DNA of 64,000 nucleotides from assembly GCF_030272615.1 (NCBI RefSeq), contig NC_081413.1:560147945-560211944 (forward strand), in the 5' to 3' direction. The position numbers and the translations under genes were made by a program. Source of the stretch: Cryptomeria japonica. Its lineage: Eukaryota; Streptophyta; Pinopsida; Cupressales; Cupressaceae. Each line of letters begins with the position of its first letter. Position 1 is the first letter of the stretch. Below are positions 36,255 through 47,300 of this stretch, piece by piece. The notes below the pieces were generated by a model. The model was not told where the DNA came from. It searched no databases and saw only the letters and a program-made list of their open reading frames with translations.

Positions 36255-39200
36255 TGTTAGCAAATAGATTTTGCCTTTCTTTAAATTAATGAATTTTTCA
36301 CTCCATCGCCTTCTTTTAAAGGCAAAAGTTCACTATACAGTTGGGTAAGTGTAACATATACTACTTCCCTCTGAATTTTTTGATAGGTACATCTCCCTTC
36401 GTTAGTTATTCAAGGAATAATCTATTTTATTTTCAATTGGTATGCTTTTAACCTGAAAGCACATAAGGCTACCTACCTCATTCTTAGATGAGAGGCTAAT
36501 GATCTACACATATTTCAAGGAAAAATAAGTTTTTCGTAATGCTTCAATATGAGAAATAGAAGTGGCTGAAACAAAGTTCAGAACACCGGTTTTACAATTC
36601 ATAAAAATAGATAAGAGAGAGGAAATCTCCTTTCAAAACACAAATCTTTTAAACATTCACAGGAAGGAATCTCTGAAAAATAATAATATTCTGCACTGGA
36701 AAGGCGATCACTGTCATTTGATTAGATCAACATATGCAAAGATATATCACTTCACAGATTCAAAACTCAAAGGTTTCTCTTTCTCGCAAAACAGTATGAT
36801 TATATATAGATATAATCTTATGTAACAAAGACACAATCAATACATCTATAAAACCCTTTTCAATTCTAGATCTTTAAAGTCTGATGACTTTCTTCAACAA
36901 AACAACACTTTTTAAATCAAATAGAAACTAAGTAAAAACTAACAAAATTCTAACCAAAATCTAACCCTTATCCCGTCCATCTTAGTCTAATTTATAGTTT
37001 TTAGAACAGAGGAGGTGTCCCTAAAAACTTGACCTCCTCTAAATCAGTTATGAAACTAACATAGTATAATTGGGACATATGTCCCGAAGTCTTTTGCATA
37101 AACATGAAAGATACATAAAAATAGGGCCTTGATCAATGCATTATGTTGCTTTCCCATCATCATCTTTTTTCCGCTTTCCTGGGCGTCGTGGGCTGTTGCG
37201 AGTTCCTGGATTATTGATTGGTTCGGAACCTTCATAGCATTGTGTTTTGCCTTGGCCGCTTCTTTGTTCCATCTCTGCTTCACCATCTTTTCGGCATGCT
37301 TCGGTAACTGATCGTTACCGTTAAACATCATGGACTTGATCTGAGCAACCCGTGTTATATCCTTAGGAGTGAAATTTCCCTTGGCTTTGATTTTCTCCAT
37401 GTATATCCTAAAAATTTTTATCGCATCCTGCGTGTATAGCCCGCAAATCCCCAACTGCCAATCATGGTTAGGATTAACCACCTTGTTGTCATTAACTAAA
37501 TTGCATTGGAGGTCTTGGAGTTCATACACAGAAGTCTTAGCATCGGAGATCATAGATTTGAGGGTGAGCACCCGGCACATTATGGTCTTCTTCAGCACGA
37601 AGAGTTGACATTCATCTGTTATCAACTTGATTGAATGCTCTGTCAAAAACTTGGTAGCTCCGTATTCTTCTATTTTAGGGAACATAGGCAAGATATTCTC
37701 CCATTTGTGTTCCTCTTTCTCCAATGGCAAAACCTAGTTTTGAATGTCCATAATGAGGCTCTGCATCTCATCACATAATTTTTGGGAGTTCATGATATAC
37801 TTTTCTCCATCTTTAATTACTCCTTCAATCCATCTTTCAACAACCTCTGCAATGCTTTTAGCTCGTTGAACCTGACTTATTATCTTTTTATTCTCTGGTG
37901 AAGTAGGATAAAAGCTCCCTGTAGCATGGGATATAGGAAGTGATCCGAAGCAACTGATGCTATCAATGAACTGAGCAAGGATGCTTATATGCCACTTTAG
38001 CTCTCTCTTTTCTCGCTCGTCTTTCTCCGACATGGTGAGCATTTTCTTTGCGGATACCTGGAAGAAATGGTTATCTGAATCTCTACTCATGTTTCCTAGT
38101 TCCACCTTAGTGACCTCAAAATCTTCTACGCTAACTTCCTTGTCCTCTTCCTTGGGCTTGTATGAGGTAATCTCAGCAACCCACTTTCCGGTCCCTTCAT
38201 CACTATCCAGTCGAGCAGTTGTTTTGAACCTTTTTGGCTTGGGGCCCTTCTTTGTGTACTTAATGACCATATCTTGAATTGGAATAGTCAAGGAAATGGA
38301 ACTCCATTTTCTGTTCACTGAAGTAGTCAGCCACTTAGGGGTTGCGCTAGAACTAGTTGCTCCTTCGATTGTTTTGGAGGGTGGTGTCATAGCTACAATA
38401 ACCGCATGGGAATCTAGGGCATTAGCAATGTCATTGTCCAGATCTTCAACCTCAAATATCTGAGCTTCAAGAATCTTATCCTTCACCTCTATATCCTTAG
38501 CTTGATCCATCCTTCTTTGAGCAGCACTTCGTGACCGAGTATGTCGAGGAGTGAAGAAATCCAAAGCTGGATTAGACTTGTGCCTAACCTGAGGTAGCTT
38601 TTTATCTTTACCTGCATGAACATGCATAGAAGCATTATTAGAAAAATGCTTTGGTGAATGGAAATGTCACTATTTCTCGCAAAGTTAGACTTGGCGCCTA
38701 ATTTCACTACTTTATTCCTTTCAATCCATTTTGTGGTTATCTCCAAAAACCTTTTTGTTTTCACTTGTATATTGTCCTCTTCTTGCTCACCCCAATTGAT
38801 ATAGGACACATCGGTTTCGGCTTGAGCTAAGTATCCAGGTTGAAACAATTCTAGATAATCTTCTTCAAGCCCGTCTATGTCAAGCTTTACCTACAATGAA
38901 ATGACTTGCTCCAACACCATCCTCATGTTTCCCCTTTTAAACACCTCGAGTCCATCACTGCAATCCTCCCAGAAGTCCTCTAATTGTGGAATTGGGAGAT
39001 ACGACATTAGACCAAGACTTCGGGAGAAACCCTTATTATCAAAACCTTTCCTTTCATGGTATAGGGGAAAATTGAAGTTCTTCAGGTCCGCTCCAATACT
39101 CAAAGCGTCCGACATTGAACTACATGATAGAACACCTAACTGAATGGGAAAATGACCCTCCCATTTGTCCCTGGGTTGATCCTTTTTAATCACAGTAGTC

Positions 39201-41204
39201 AGCTACCTACATACCTCTACTAAAACAAAATAATCTAAACAAAAATGAGGAAGCTTGAAGGGTTCTTCCTGAAAACCGCCTATCCTTATATAGCAGAAGC
39301 AAGGAAACTGGATAAAGAAGCTGCCAAACCTTTTCACCAATGCCTGTGCATCGTCAAAAATTCTGTTGGTTTTCATATTCTTCAATTCATAGCAGAAATC
39401 TCCCAAAAAGGCATTGTGTACCCTCCTAAAGTCTTGCAAGGCATTATCCTTTTGCAACATAGGGTAAAAATAATATACGGGGACCTCCTCCTCAGTGAGC
39501 TGTCTAGGTATTCCAACTATCTCTTTAACACACGCCAAACAATATATAAAATATGAAGACATGAATAAATTCTTCTTAAACTATTTGTCCATGCTCAGCT
39601 GCTCCCTCATTGAATCGACAATCAACTCTGCCCAATCAAGGTATTGCTTCCCTTCTAATACTAGCTGCACATAGCAATAAATCCATTCGTCAAAACTGTA
39701 GGCTTCCGCAGAGCCTCTAACTCGGTGCAATAGTAACATGACATCGTGAATGTGAGGCAACATATGATTCTTATTGGGATTCTTGGGCAATCTGGAACCA
39801 CCCCTTTGAGGAACCTTCAACCAATATTTTGCTACATTATTTCGGTGCCCGGTTTTATCTGCGTTGAACTTGGTGATTGACTGGGCGGGAGAAAAGTTTG
39901 AGAACTGGTAGTCAAGAAGCTTGAAAATAGAGGAAATTACTTTGCAGTTAATGGAAAGGAGGGTTTCACCATTGTCTCTCCTAATGGTTTTGGAGGCTGG
40001 ATCATACCTAGCAATACATTCCCTAACCAATTCTGGGCAAGGGATAGCTGGGGGAAAGGCTGCCGCCTCTATGAGACCACTACTCAAAACTTCCACACCA
40101 AAGGAACCATCAATTCCCTTGAACACCCTTTCTTTTAAAACTTCAAGATTTTCCCCTTTAAGTTCGATATCGATGACAATGGGCTCTGTACATGCAATAC
40201 TAAAAACATTCCCAAACAGGTGCAAAGTGGACTTCATAATTCATAAATGACAAGCCTTATTTTCTTTCAACAAACCTTACTACAAGAGAAGAAATGCAAG
40301 TAAAAATCACTGGAGAGGACAAGAAATGGACTCACCTTCACAGTTGAGAACAACTAGATGACTACCAACAAACAAACCTTCTATCCAAGAAAAATAACAC
40401 TGCAGCAACAAGGAACAAATTTTTAGAGAATAAATCCTCTCATACCATGTAGCAAGAGAAATAATATAGACTATTAAGTGCAATAATTCCAATCGTCAGT
40501 TTAAGTGTATTGAGCTTGTTGATTGGATATCGCATGCATGCATTGAATGCATTGCGATATTTTTGAAATAACCACCAGTTCTCGAAATGATTACTTGCTT
40601 TGAAACTCCAATAATTGACGTCACCCAAGATATGGTTTGCCTTCCTCATACTTGGTAATAAATGCACCATCAAATCTTTTAACTCATGGGACCCACCAAA
40701 TTTGAACACACATGACATTCTGAACATACTTCATTGAGGTTCAAGTAGTTCAAGGCATACACCACGCCCAGGAGAAATATTTCTTGAAAGGATTAACTAT
40801 GTCATGTGTTGCTGACCATTTGAACTGTGTTGAACATATTGAACATATTTGAACCCTTTGAACTAAGTTCAAAGAGTTCAACGCCCGAAGAGAGATGACA
40901 TAACATACATCACCGAACGAGACCAATAAGGAACCGCTGCAAAACACTTTAAGAGATTGTTAGTATGAAAAACCCCCAAGACACCTAAGAACCCATGGAA
41001 CGTAAATGAACCTAGTGAACCCAGTTCCAAATGGTTCAATGTGTTCACGGAGTTCGACCAATTACTAAAACTTGACATTTTTGATTTAAAGACAATTTAC
41101 AAATGGACTAAGGGCTTGAACCAAGGCATTGCAAGATAGACAAGGACTCCGAATGAAATTTTATAGGGTGATTTACTCCCATCATGAAGGATGACGCAGT
41201 AACA
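36255..41204 (-). repeat. LTR copy B, complete (4.95 kb)
   Basis: Plus-strand borders TGTTAGCAAATAG and GATGACGCAGTAACA. Collinear over its length with LTR C; C lacks ~122 bp present here at about 39848-39970 and ~21 bp around 40215-40236. Confidence 0.92.
37141..40237 (-). pseudogene. LTR-encoded protein of unknown function, copy B (~1,030 codons)
   Basis: Sense-strand frame inside the LTR, from ATG 40237 (MKSTLHLFGNVFS) to the family stop at 37141. It is interrupted by a few stops (CAG-to-TAG type near 39578 and 37736, others near 39200 and 38890) and a one-base shift near 38640. Features: VKVLSSGL-like N terminus, PELVRECIARYDPASKTIRR, SRLPKNPNKNHMLPHIHDV, a Lys/Arg-rich GPKPKRFKTTARL, and a helical charged C terminus. 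No zinc finger, signal peptide or catalytic motif that I recognise. Copy C is open where B is stopped (MDRQFKQNFF), so the frame was intact before the LTRs diverged. Confidence 0.75.
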
Positions 41205-41371
41205 TTGGCTCTGACTGGGGATTGTATTTTGAGAAGGAAAATGCAAAGAACTCTAAATCTTTGGTTTTGCATGGCCAAAAAAGGATAAGGGAACAAAGGA
41301 AGACCTACACCTAAATAGACACGAAACAAAACACCTAAACTACTATATACAAGAAATCCCAACCACAGGTT
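41205..41371 (-). other. short 3' untranslated region between integrase and LTR B
   Basis: About 170 bp. No convincing polypurine tract lies next to the LTR. Instead the plus strand reads TTGGCTCTGACTGGGGA, which resembles a PBS. Confidence 0.5.
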
Positions 41372-42700
41372 TCACAATTTGTAGAGCTTGAGATCTTTCC
41401 CATTGTAAGTAGAGGGCATAACCATTCCATCGAAGTAGTTGAGTCTAAAATCATTTTGTCCCACCACTTCGTAGATCTTGAATGAGCCTTTCCATAATGA
41501 GTCAAATTTGTCATGGGCACCCTTTGGTTCTTTCCTTTTATCCCATAATAGTACTTCATCTCCTTTAAGGAAACCTCTTGGTCGAGCTCTCATGTCAAAA
41601 ATCCTCTTCACTCTGTTTTGATGCTCCATAATTCTATCCACCAACATCTCTCTTTCTTCCTCCAACTTCATTAGATACATAACCCTCTTCTCTAGAGCAT
41701 TCTGAAAAAAAGAATCCTCCACTACTGTCTGAAGCTTGGTTGCTGACAATTCCAAGGGTAAAGAAAGTTTTGCGTCGATCCCATACACAAGCTCAAAAGC
41801 TACCATTCCGATGGCTCTTTTAGGCATAATTTTGTCTGCCCATAAAGCTTCATATACCTTCTTATGCCAATTTCGAGCATTTTTGTTAACCAACTTCTTC
41901 ATAATCACTATGAGGTTCTTGTTGCTTGATTTTGCTAGTCCATTACCTTGTGGAAAGTAATCAGAGGAATTTGAGAGGGTAATCTGATGTTCATAGCAAA
42001 ACATAGTTAGTTCTTCAGAGGAGAAATAAGATGCGTTATCTGCAACAATTTTTTGAGGAACTCCAAAACGGACCAAGATGCAATCTTTGAGAAAGTTACA
42101 CACGACCTCTGAGTTTGCCTTTTTGGTGGGAATAGCCTCCACCCACTTGGTAAAATAATCAGTTGTTATCAAAATGTACATATGCCCAGCACTGGAATGA
42201 GGATTTATCAGCCCAATGAAATCAATACCCCACTGTTTGAAGGGTTCATCTATTACCACAGGCCTTAGAGGCAGAGTCGCTAAATGTAGTTTCCTGATAA
42301 AGAGTTGGCATTTTTCACATTCCTTAACATAAATATACGCATCTTGAAACATGCCAGGCCAATAAAAGCAATTCCTTAAAATCTTGAAGGCAGTTACAGA
42401 GGATGAGAAATGCCCGCCACAGGCTTCATCATGATAAACCTCTAGAAGTTTTTACTGTTGAGGCTTATCCACATACCTTAAGTATGTTCAATCCAAACCT
42501 TTTTTGTACAGGACATCCTGCCAAATAACATACTTAGCAGCCTTTAACTTAAGATTCCTTTGCTCCTTTGCTGACAAATGACTTGGGCAACTGCCATAAG
42601 TCAAATAGTAGGCCACATTAGAAAACCAGGTATCCTGTAATCCAATAAATAGGGTCAATGGTAACTCTTTTCCTGTTTCCACCTCATTTTCTACTATCAA
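41372..42700 (-). pseudogene. gypsy integrase
   Basis: Minus-strand frame shared with RT. Zinc-binding region (HDEACGGHF, CEKCQLF), catalytic core and C-terminal domain (GFLKGDEVLLWDKR, LWKGSFKIYEV) are present. The first two catalytic Asp are visible (WGIDFIG, VADNAS), but the third residue, Glu in GLAESSNK-type motifs, is Lys (GLAKSSNK). Stops at about 42488 (TGA) and 42451 (TAA) separate the N-terminal part. The 326-residue core ends at 41372 with a normal length. Confidence 0.9.
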
Positions 42701-42757
42701 TTTACATAAGCCTTGTCCTTTGACTGTCTTTATAGGGCGAATGTCTAGATCATATTC

Positions 42758-44047
42758 CTAAATTTTTGTTACCCATGTTGCTCTTTTGTTGAGTCCAACC
42801 TCTTCCTGAGTTAAAATGCTTTTCACTGCGGAATCTGGGACAAAAACCACAAAGTGAGAGTGCAGAATGTAATACCGAAATTGTTTTACAACTTTGACCA
42901 CATCAAAGGCTTGTTTCTCTGAAAGCGAATACTTAAGCTCATGCTTCTTGAGTGGAACACTCATAAACACTATAGGTGCTTCTATCCCAGATTCATCCAT
43001 TTGTAACAGTATTCCACACATTGTATGTTCTGAGGCGTAGCAGTATAAAATGAAATCCTTTTTGAAATCCGGGTTGATGAGAGTAGGCACATTTGCAACT
43101 GAACCCTTGATTTTTTCAAAAGCTTCTTTGGCTTTTTTAGTCCATTTGAAAGGATGCCTTTCGCTTAATAGGCTAATGATATGTTTGTTAGTTTCTGCAA
43201 ATTCAAGCACGAACCATCTTAAGAAATTCACCTGGCCGAAGAAAGACCTTACTCTAGTGCGATTTGAAGGCAAGCTGAGACGTTGAATTACATTGACTCT
43301 CTCCGGATCAATCTTGACACCTTATTTTGACATGATATGCCCCAATAATTTACCCTCAGTTACATAGAAAACTGACTTCTTCGGGTTCAAGGAGATTCCA
43401 TGCTCACGATAGTGTTGCAGAATTGCCCTCAGATCCTTAAGATGATTCTTGCTTTCTTTAGAAAACACTGTCAAGTTGTCTAGGTAAACAACAATAATTC
43501 TGTCATGAAAATCCTTAAAAGAAGAATCCATAGCCCTCTGAAAGGTTGCTCCAACATTTATTAAACCAAATGGCATACGATTATATGGGAATGTTCCCCA
43601 TGGAGTGATGAAGGTTGTCTTGTGCTGTTCATTCTTTGCAACACTAATTTGATTGTAACCAGAAAAACTATCTAACATTGACATCATTTCTGACCCAGAT
43701 ACCATCTGTAGAATATTATCCATATTGGGTAAGGCATAGTTGTTCTTAAGACTTGCCTGATTCAAATTGCAAAAATCTACACAAATCCGAATCTCCCCAT
43801 TCTTCTTCCTCATGGGCACAATGTTGGCTACCCAAGTAGAGTGATGAATTGGATATATGATTCTAGCTTTAAGCATTTTATCTACTTCCTTAAAAATTGT
43901 GTCTGCCATCATGGGATTGAAATTTCTCAATTTCTGTCTGAAAGGAGAAATGCCAGGCTTCAATGGGATTTGATGTTGAAAATTCCCATCCCTAAACTCC
44001 TTCAAATCATCATAGGACGAAGCAAAAACATCAATGTATTCCTTCAA
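42758..44047 (-). pseudogene. gypsy reverse transcriptase and RNase H
   Basis: RT motifs in order: STWVANIVPMRKKNG, RICVDFCNLNQ, SMLDSFSGYNQI, MPFGLINVGATFQRAM and the active site YLDNLTVFSK, where the second Asp of YxDD is Asn. Then LGHIMSK, a TAA at 43322, the connection, and the usual RNase H (DFILYCYASEHTMCGIL, FMSVPLKKHELKYSLSEKQA). Same frame as the extra RNase H upstream and integrase downstream. The Asn and most stops fit G-to-A or C-to-T changes. Confidence 0.92.
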
Positions 44048-44062
44048 TAGCCCACTAAGAAT

Positions 44063-44854
44063 TCATTTTTCCTTAGAGGAGCAACATTTGCCAATTGTTA
44101 CCACCTTAAGATTAGATTCATCACCCAGATTAATCTTTTCACAACTTCCTTTCCCGTCATCCTCAAGAGATTTCTTGCCTATGAACACATAATTTTGGGT
44201 GAAAAATCTCTCCAAAGTCACTAGCCCTTTCAGAATTTTGTTCCCTTTAAGCTGAATGAAATTGTTTTCAGAATCAGCACTCGAATCTGGACTAAATTCC
44301 TTGCAATTATTTTCAAAACCTTCAAAATATGATTGGGAGAATGAATGAGCACATTCCAGAAAGTCTTTGATCTGAGCATCTGTATCAAATACTTGCCAAT
44401 GACTTACATTATCAGGGACACTAGGCCTATAAATCATTTCAATCCTATATGAATCATCCTTAAAGTCTGGGTGTGGTAACAAAAGAGAGGCTGAAACGAC
44501 CAACAAATTTGCCCTAGTGTTTTGATCCCTTGGTATAGCTTCAATCGAGAAGGCATAAAAAAATTCTATCTCATCCCAAATTCTATCTCTATAATGTCTC
44601 AATCTATCATTCTTAACTTAATAGACATTTCTCACCTGTCTGACAATCAGCTTTGCATCCCCCTGAGCTTTGAGCAATTTAATACCTTTACACTTGGCTT
44701 CATTTAATACTAATAATAATGTATCATACTCCGCAGTATTATTAGCATTCTTAAAATCCAGCTTGAAAGAAAAAGGAAAAATGTTACCATATGGGGAGAG
44801 AAAAACTACCCCAGCTCGGGAGCGAGAATTGGTGCAACTTCCATCAAATTCCAT
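44063..44854 (-). pseudogene. additional RNase H domain upstream of RT
   Basis: In the RT frame, between protease and RT: MEFDGSCTNSRSRAGVVF (first Asp), NNTAEYDTLLLVLNEA (Glu), GDAKLIVRQV (second Asp), then after a TAA at 44618, AIPRDQNTRANLLVVSASLL, where the expected fourth Asp is Asn. These are the four acidic positions of a cellular/archaeal-type RNase H. The element's ordinary RNase H is separately present after RT. About 120 residues of uncharacterised acidic linker follow to 44063. Tat-lineage gypsies are known to carry a second RNase H; I know it chiefly on the integrase side of RT. Confidence 0.8.
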
Positions 44855-45047
44855 ATGCTACAATCCACCATCTTCACCAACTGCTTCTTTAAACTCTTTT
44901 TCATCAGGTGCAAGGATGGGATAGTTTGAAAATTCACATTCTTGAAACAAAATCTGAGCCTTAGGATTTTAGAGGGAAAGACTGTGTATTTATTTTTCGG
45001 TTCAGGTTCAAGTTTGATTTTCTATTTCCCGAGTGGAATGATAGCTT

Positions 45048-46867
45048 CTAACCAGTCCATCTTAATTTCACCTCCAAGTTCCTTACAAAAATTCTACTCA
45101 AAAGCATCCCATAACTTGCTGGAATGTCAGCAACCAGAATAGTCAATTTTACCCTTTTGTTAGGACATGTTGCTAGCACTGCTTGGACATCCTTTACCTG
45201 TCCAATAAGAGGGACCTGCTTCCCATCCATTGAATAACATCTCCCAAATGTCTTAGTAAGAGTTAAACCTAATGACCTAGCAATAGATGAAGGCATTATG
45301 TTATCTGATGCTCCTGAATCTACTATACAATTGCCAAGCTTTTGACCATTCAGGAGAAGGGATATGTAGAAAGGTTCAGATTTCAGAACCTCAATTTCAA
45401 GCCTATCTTTATCATTATGAAAAGCACAGGGATTAACCAAGTCAGTGGAAGGGCATGGGACAGATGCAAGTTTTTCAATAGTAAACAAATCACTATGCCC
45501 CGCACATTCATGCGCTGAGGGGTCTGAAGAAGAATCTCCTTTTACATACTTGACCAGTTTGTCTAGTTCCTTTGGGTTCAGTTTCAAATATTCTGTAGTG
45601 GAAAGTTGAACAGTCAAAGCTTTACAAAAATCAATTATGTCAAAGGAGAGGGAAGGAGAAGAACTATTTTTACTTTCAAGATTCCTTTGCAAAATCTTAA
45701 CCTCAGGGGTCTTTGCATGAGAAGGAAAACCATTACTTGTGGGGTCTTTACCTTTGTAATTAGCTCTAGAAGAGCTCGCGAAAGGAGCAGGCTAGGAGGT
45801 CTGTTGATTTCTTGTAAGGATAGCACACACGGGATCTTCAAGAGTTGCCAAAATATTACCACCTCTTTCTGAATCTGACTCATATTCAAGGTAGAATGAT
45901 CCAGAGTCGCAAGGTACCTCTTGAATTTTCTCTGCTTCAGAGAACTCACCTAGTTCATCATTTGTGTTTTTCATTTGAACATGTCTTATAATATCTGGAC
46001 AAGAACCTCCATCATGGTCTATAGTGAGGTGAAAAGAGCACATAGCACCTTTCTCAGGAGGAGCCTCTATTTGCAATCTTTGCAGGGCAGCAGGCAACTA
46101 CAAAGACTGTCCATAATTATACTGGTTTGGGGTTTTTCTGCTTATATCTTGATAGGGTTGTGGGTAAGAAACTCCAGGTTTCAGTATCTGCCTCTTCAAA
46201 GAATTCATATCATTGACTAGCTTTTGAACAACTGGATCAGTTGAAGAGGTGGAAGCTTGGGGTTGACCTTGATGAATTTGCACATCCTTTCTCCATTTCC
46301 CGGCTGTTATTAAGTCATCTTCGAGTTCTATAGCTTCATTTATGCAGTCTCAAGATCAGCTGGCCTATTTCTTCGGAGGTGAAAACCAACATCGAGGGGC
46401 ATGGACTTTATAAAGAAACATTGTTGATTGTCAGTAGTTGGTCTTTTAGCCTGGGGAATTTTATGGATAATCTTATTATACCTGGCTACATAGTCCCTCA
46501 TTGGCTCATGAATTTCTTTTTTCATTTATGTGAGTTGAGCCAGTAGTGAGTGTTCATCATCAGTTCTCTTGAACCTTTTCTCAAAAGTGGTTTTCATTGT
46601 TTGCCAATCAGTTATAGATCCCGCTCGCACATGACTAAACCAATCCGCTACCCCTTCAATAAGAGTTTGAGAAAAAAGCCTAACATCCACATCCTCAAAT
46701 TGTACCGCTAGTATCCTAGTAGCTACATTAAAAGAATTCACGTGTTCCTCAACTAAGACTTTTCCATCTCCATTAAACCTAGGTAGAACATCCCTTGCTC
46801 CTTTTGGAAGTGGATTATGAGCTCTGAGGGCAAGAGGTCCGACTGCGGCACCCCATGGTTGGGCCAT
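45048..46867 (-). pseudogene. gypsy gag and aspartic protease
   Basis: Gag starts MAQPWGAAVGPLALRAHNPL at 46867, with the capsid-type pattern VEEHVNSFNVATRIL, GVADWFSHV, SITDWQTMKTTFEKRF and PMRDYVARYNKIIHKIP. TAA at 46526 and a one-base shift near 46335 interrupt it. A zinc-type motif CSFHLTIDHDGGSC lies near 46060. The protease (about 45400-45100) has NCIVDSGASDNIMP with an intact DSG and SYGMLLSRIFVRNL. It ends at 45048 in a different frame from RNase H/RT, so a frameshift or decay separates gag-pro and pol. Confidence 0.88.
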
Positions 46868-47300
46868 AATGAAAATAGGGCAAATAGTTACAAGGGGAGG
46901 AGCTTGAACTCTAGTAAGCGTTAGTGCCTAGCAATGGCTTGAAGAGGAAGGTATAGGAGTGGTCCTGGTAGGAGAGGAAGGCCTACTTTTAGCGTTTCTT
47001 TTGGGAGTGAAATTTGTGGCAAATGATAACCCTTGCAATTCCTCAAAATAATTATCAATTACTCCCTCTCTCCATTGTGATTTGTTATAAGGATGAGAAT
47101 CCAGTTTTGTCACCCCTAGGGTTCTTAAGATCTCAAAGAAAAACTTTCAACCTCAGCGATGTTCCTAAGTTATGGAAATTTGTCTCAAACAAAGAAAAAC
47201 TATGGATATTGTTGATTATGAGTTCAATTCTACCATGCCCGTGGCATGCTGGTCTATTGAATGTTTGACTTATTTCTCCCCAGTAGAGTCGCCAAAAATC
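46868..47300 (-). other. gypsy leader with primer-binding site
   Basis: Contains the PBS (minus strand TGGCGACTCTACTGGGGA at about 47296-47279) four bases after the LTR end. The second copy is at 35811-36254. Confidence 0.7.

Noticed and set aside
40280-40335. GTGAGT...TTGTAG pair upstream of the LTR-borne frame, as a 5' UTR intron
   Set aside because: Only 56 bp apart on the minus strand, shorter than plant introns normally are.
40307-41078. Several 60-95 codon minus-strand frames in the LTR upstream of the long frame
   Set aside because: They occur in both LTR copies but in different frames, with no shared motif pattern; more likely promoter and leader sequence.
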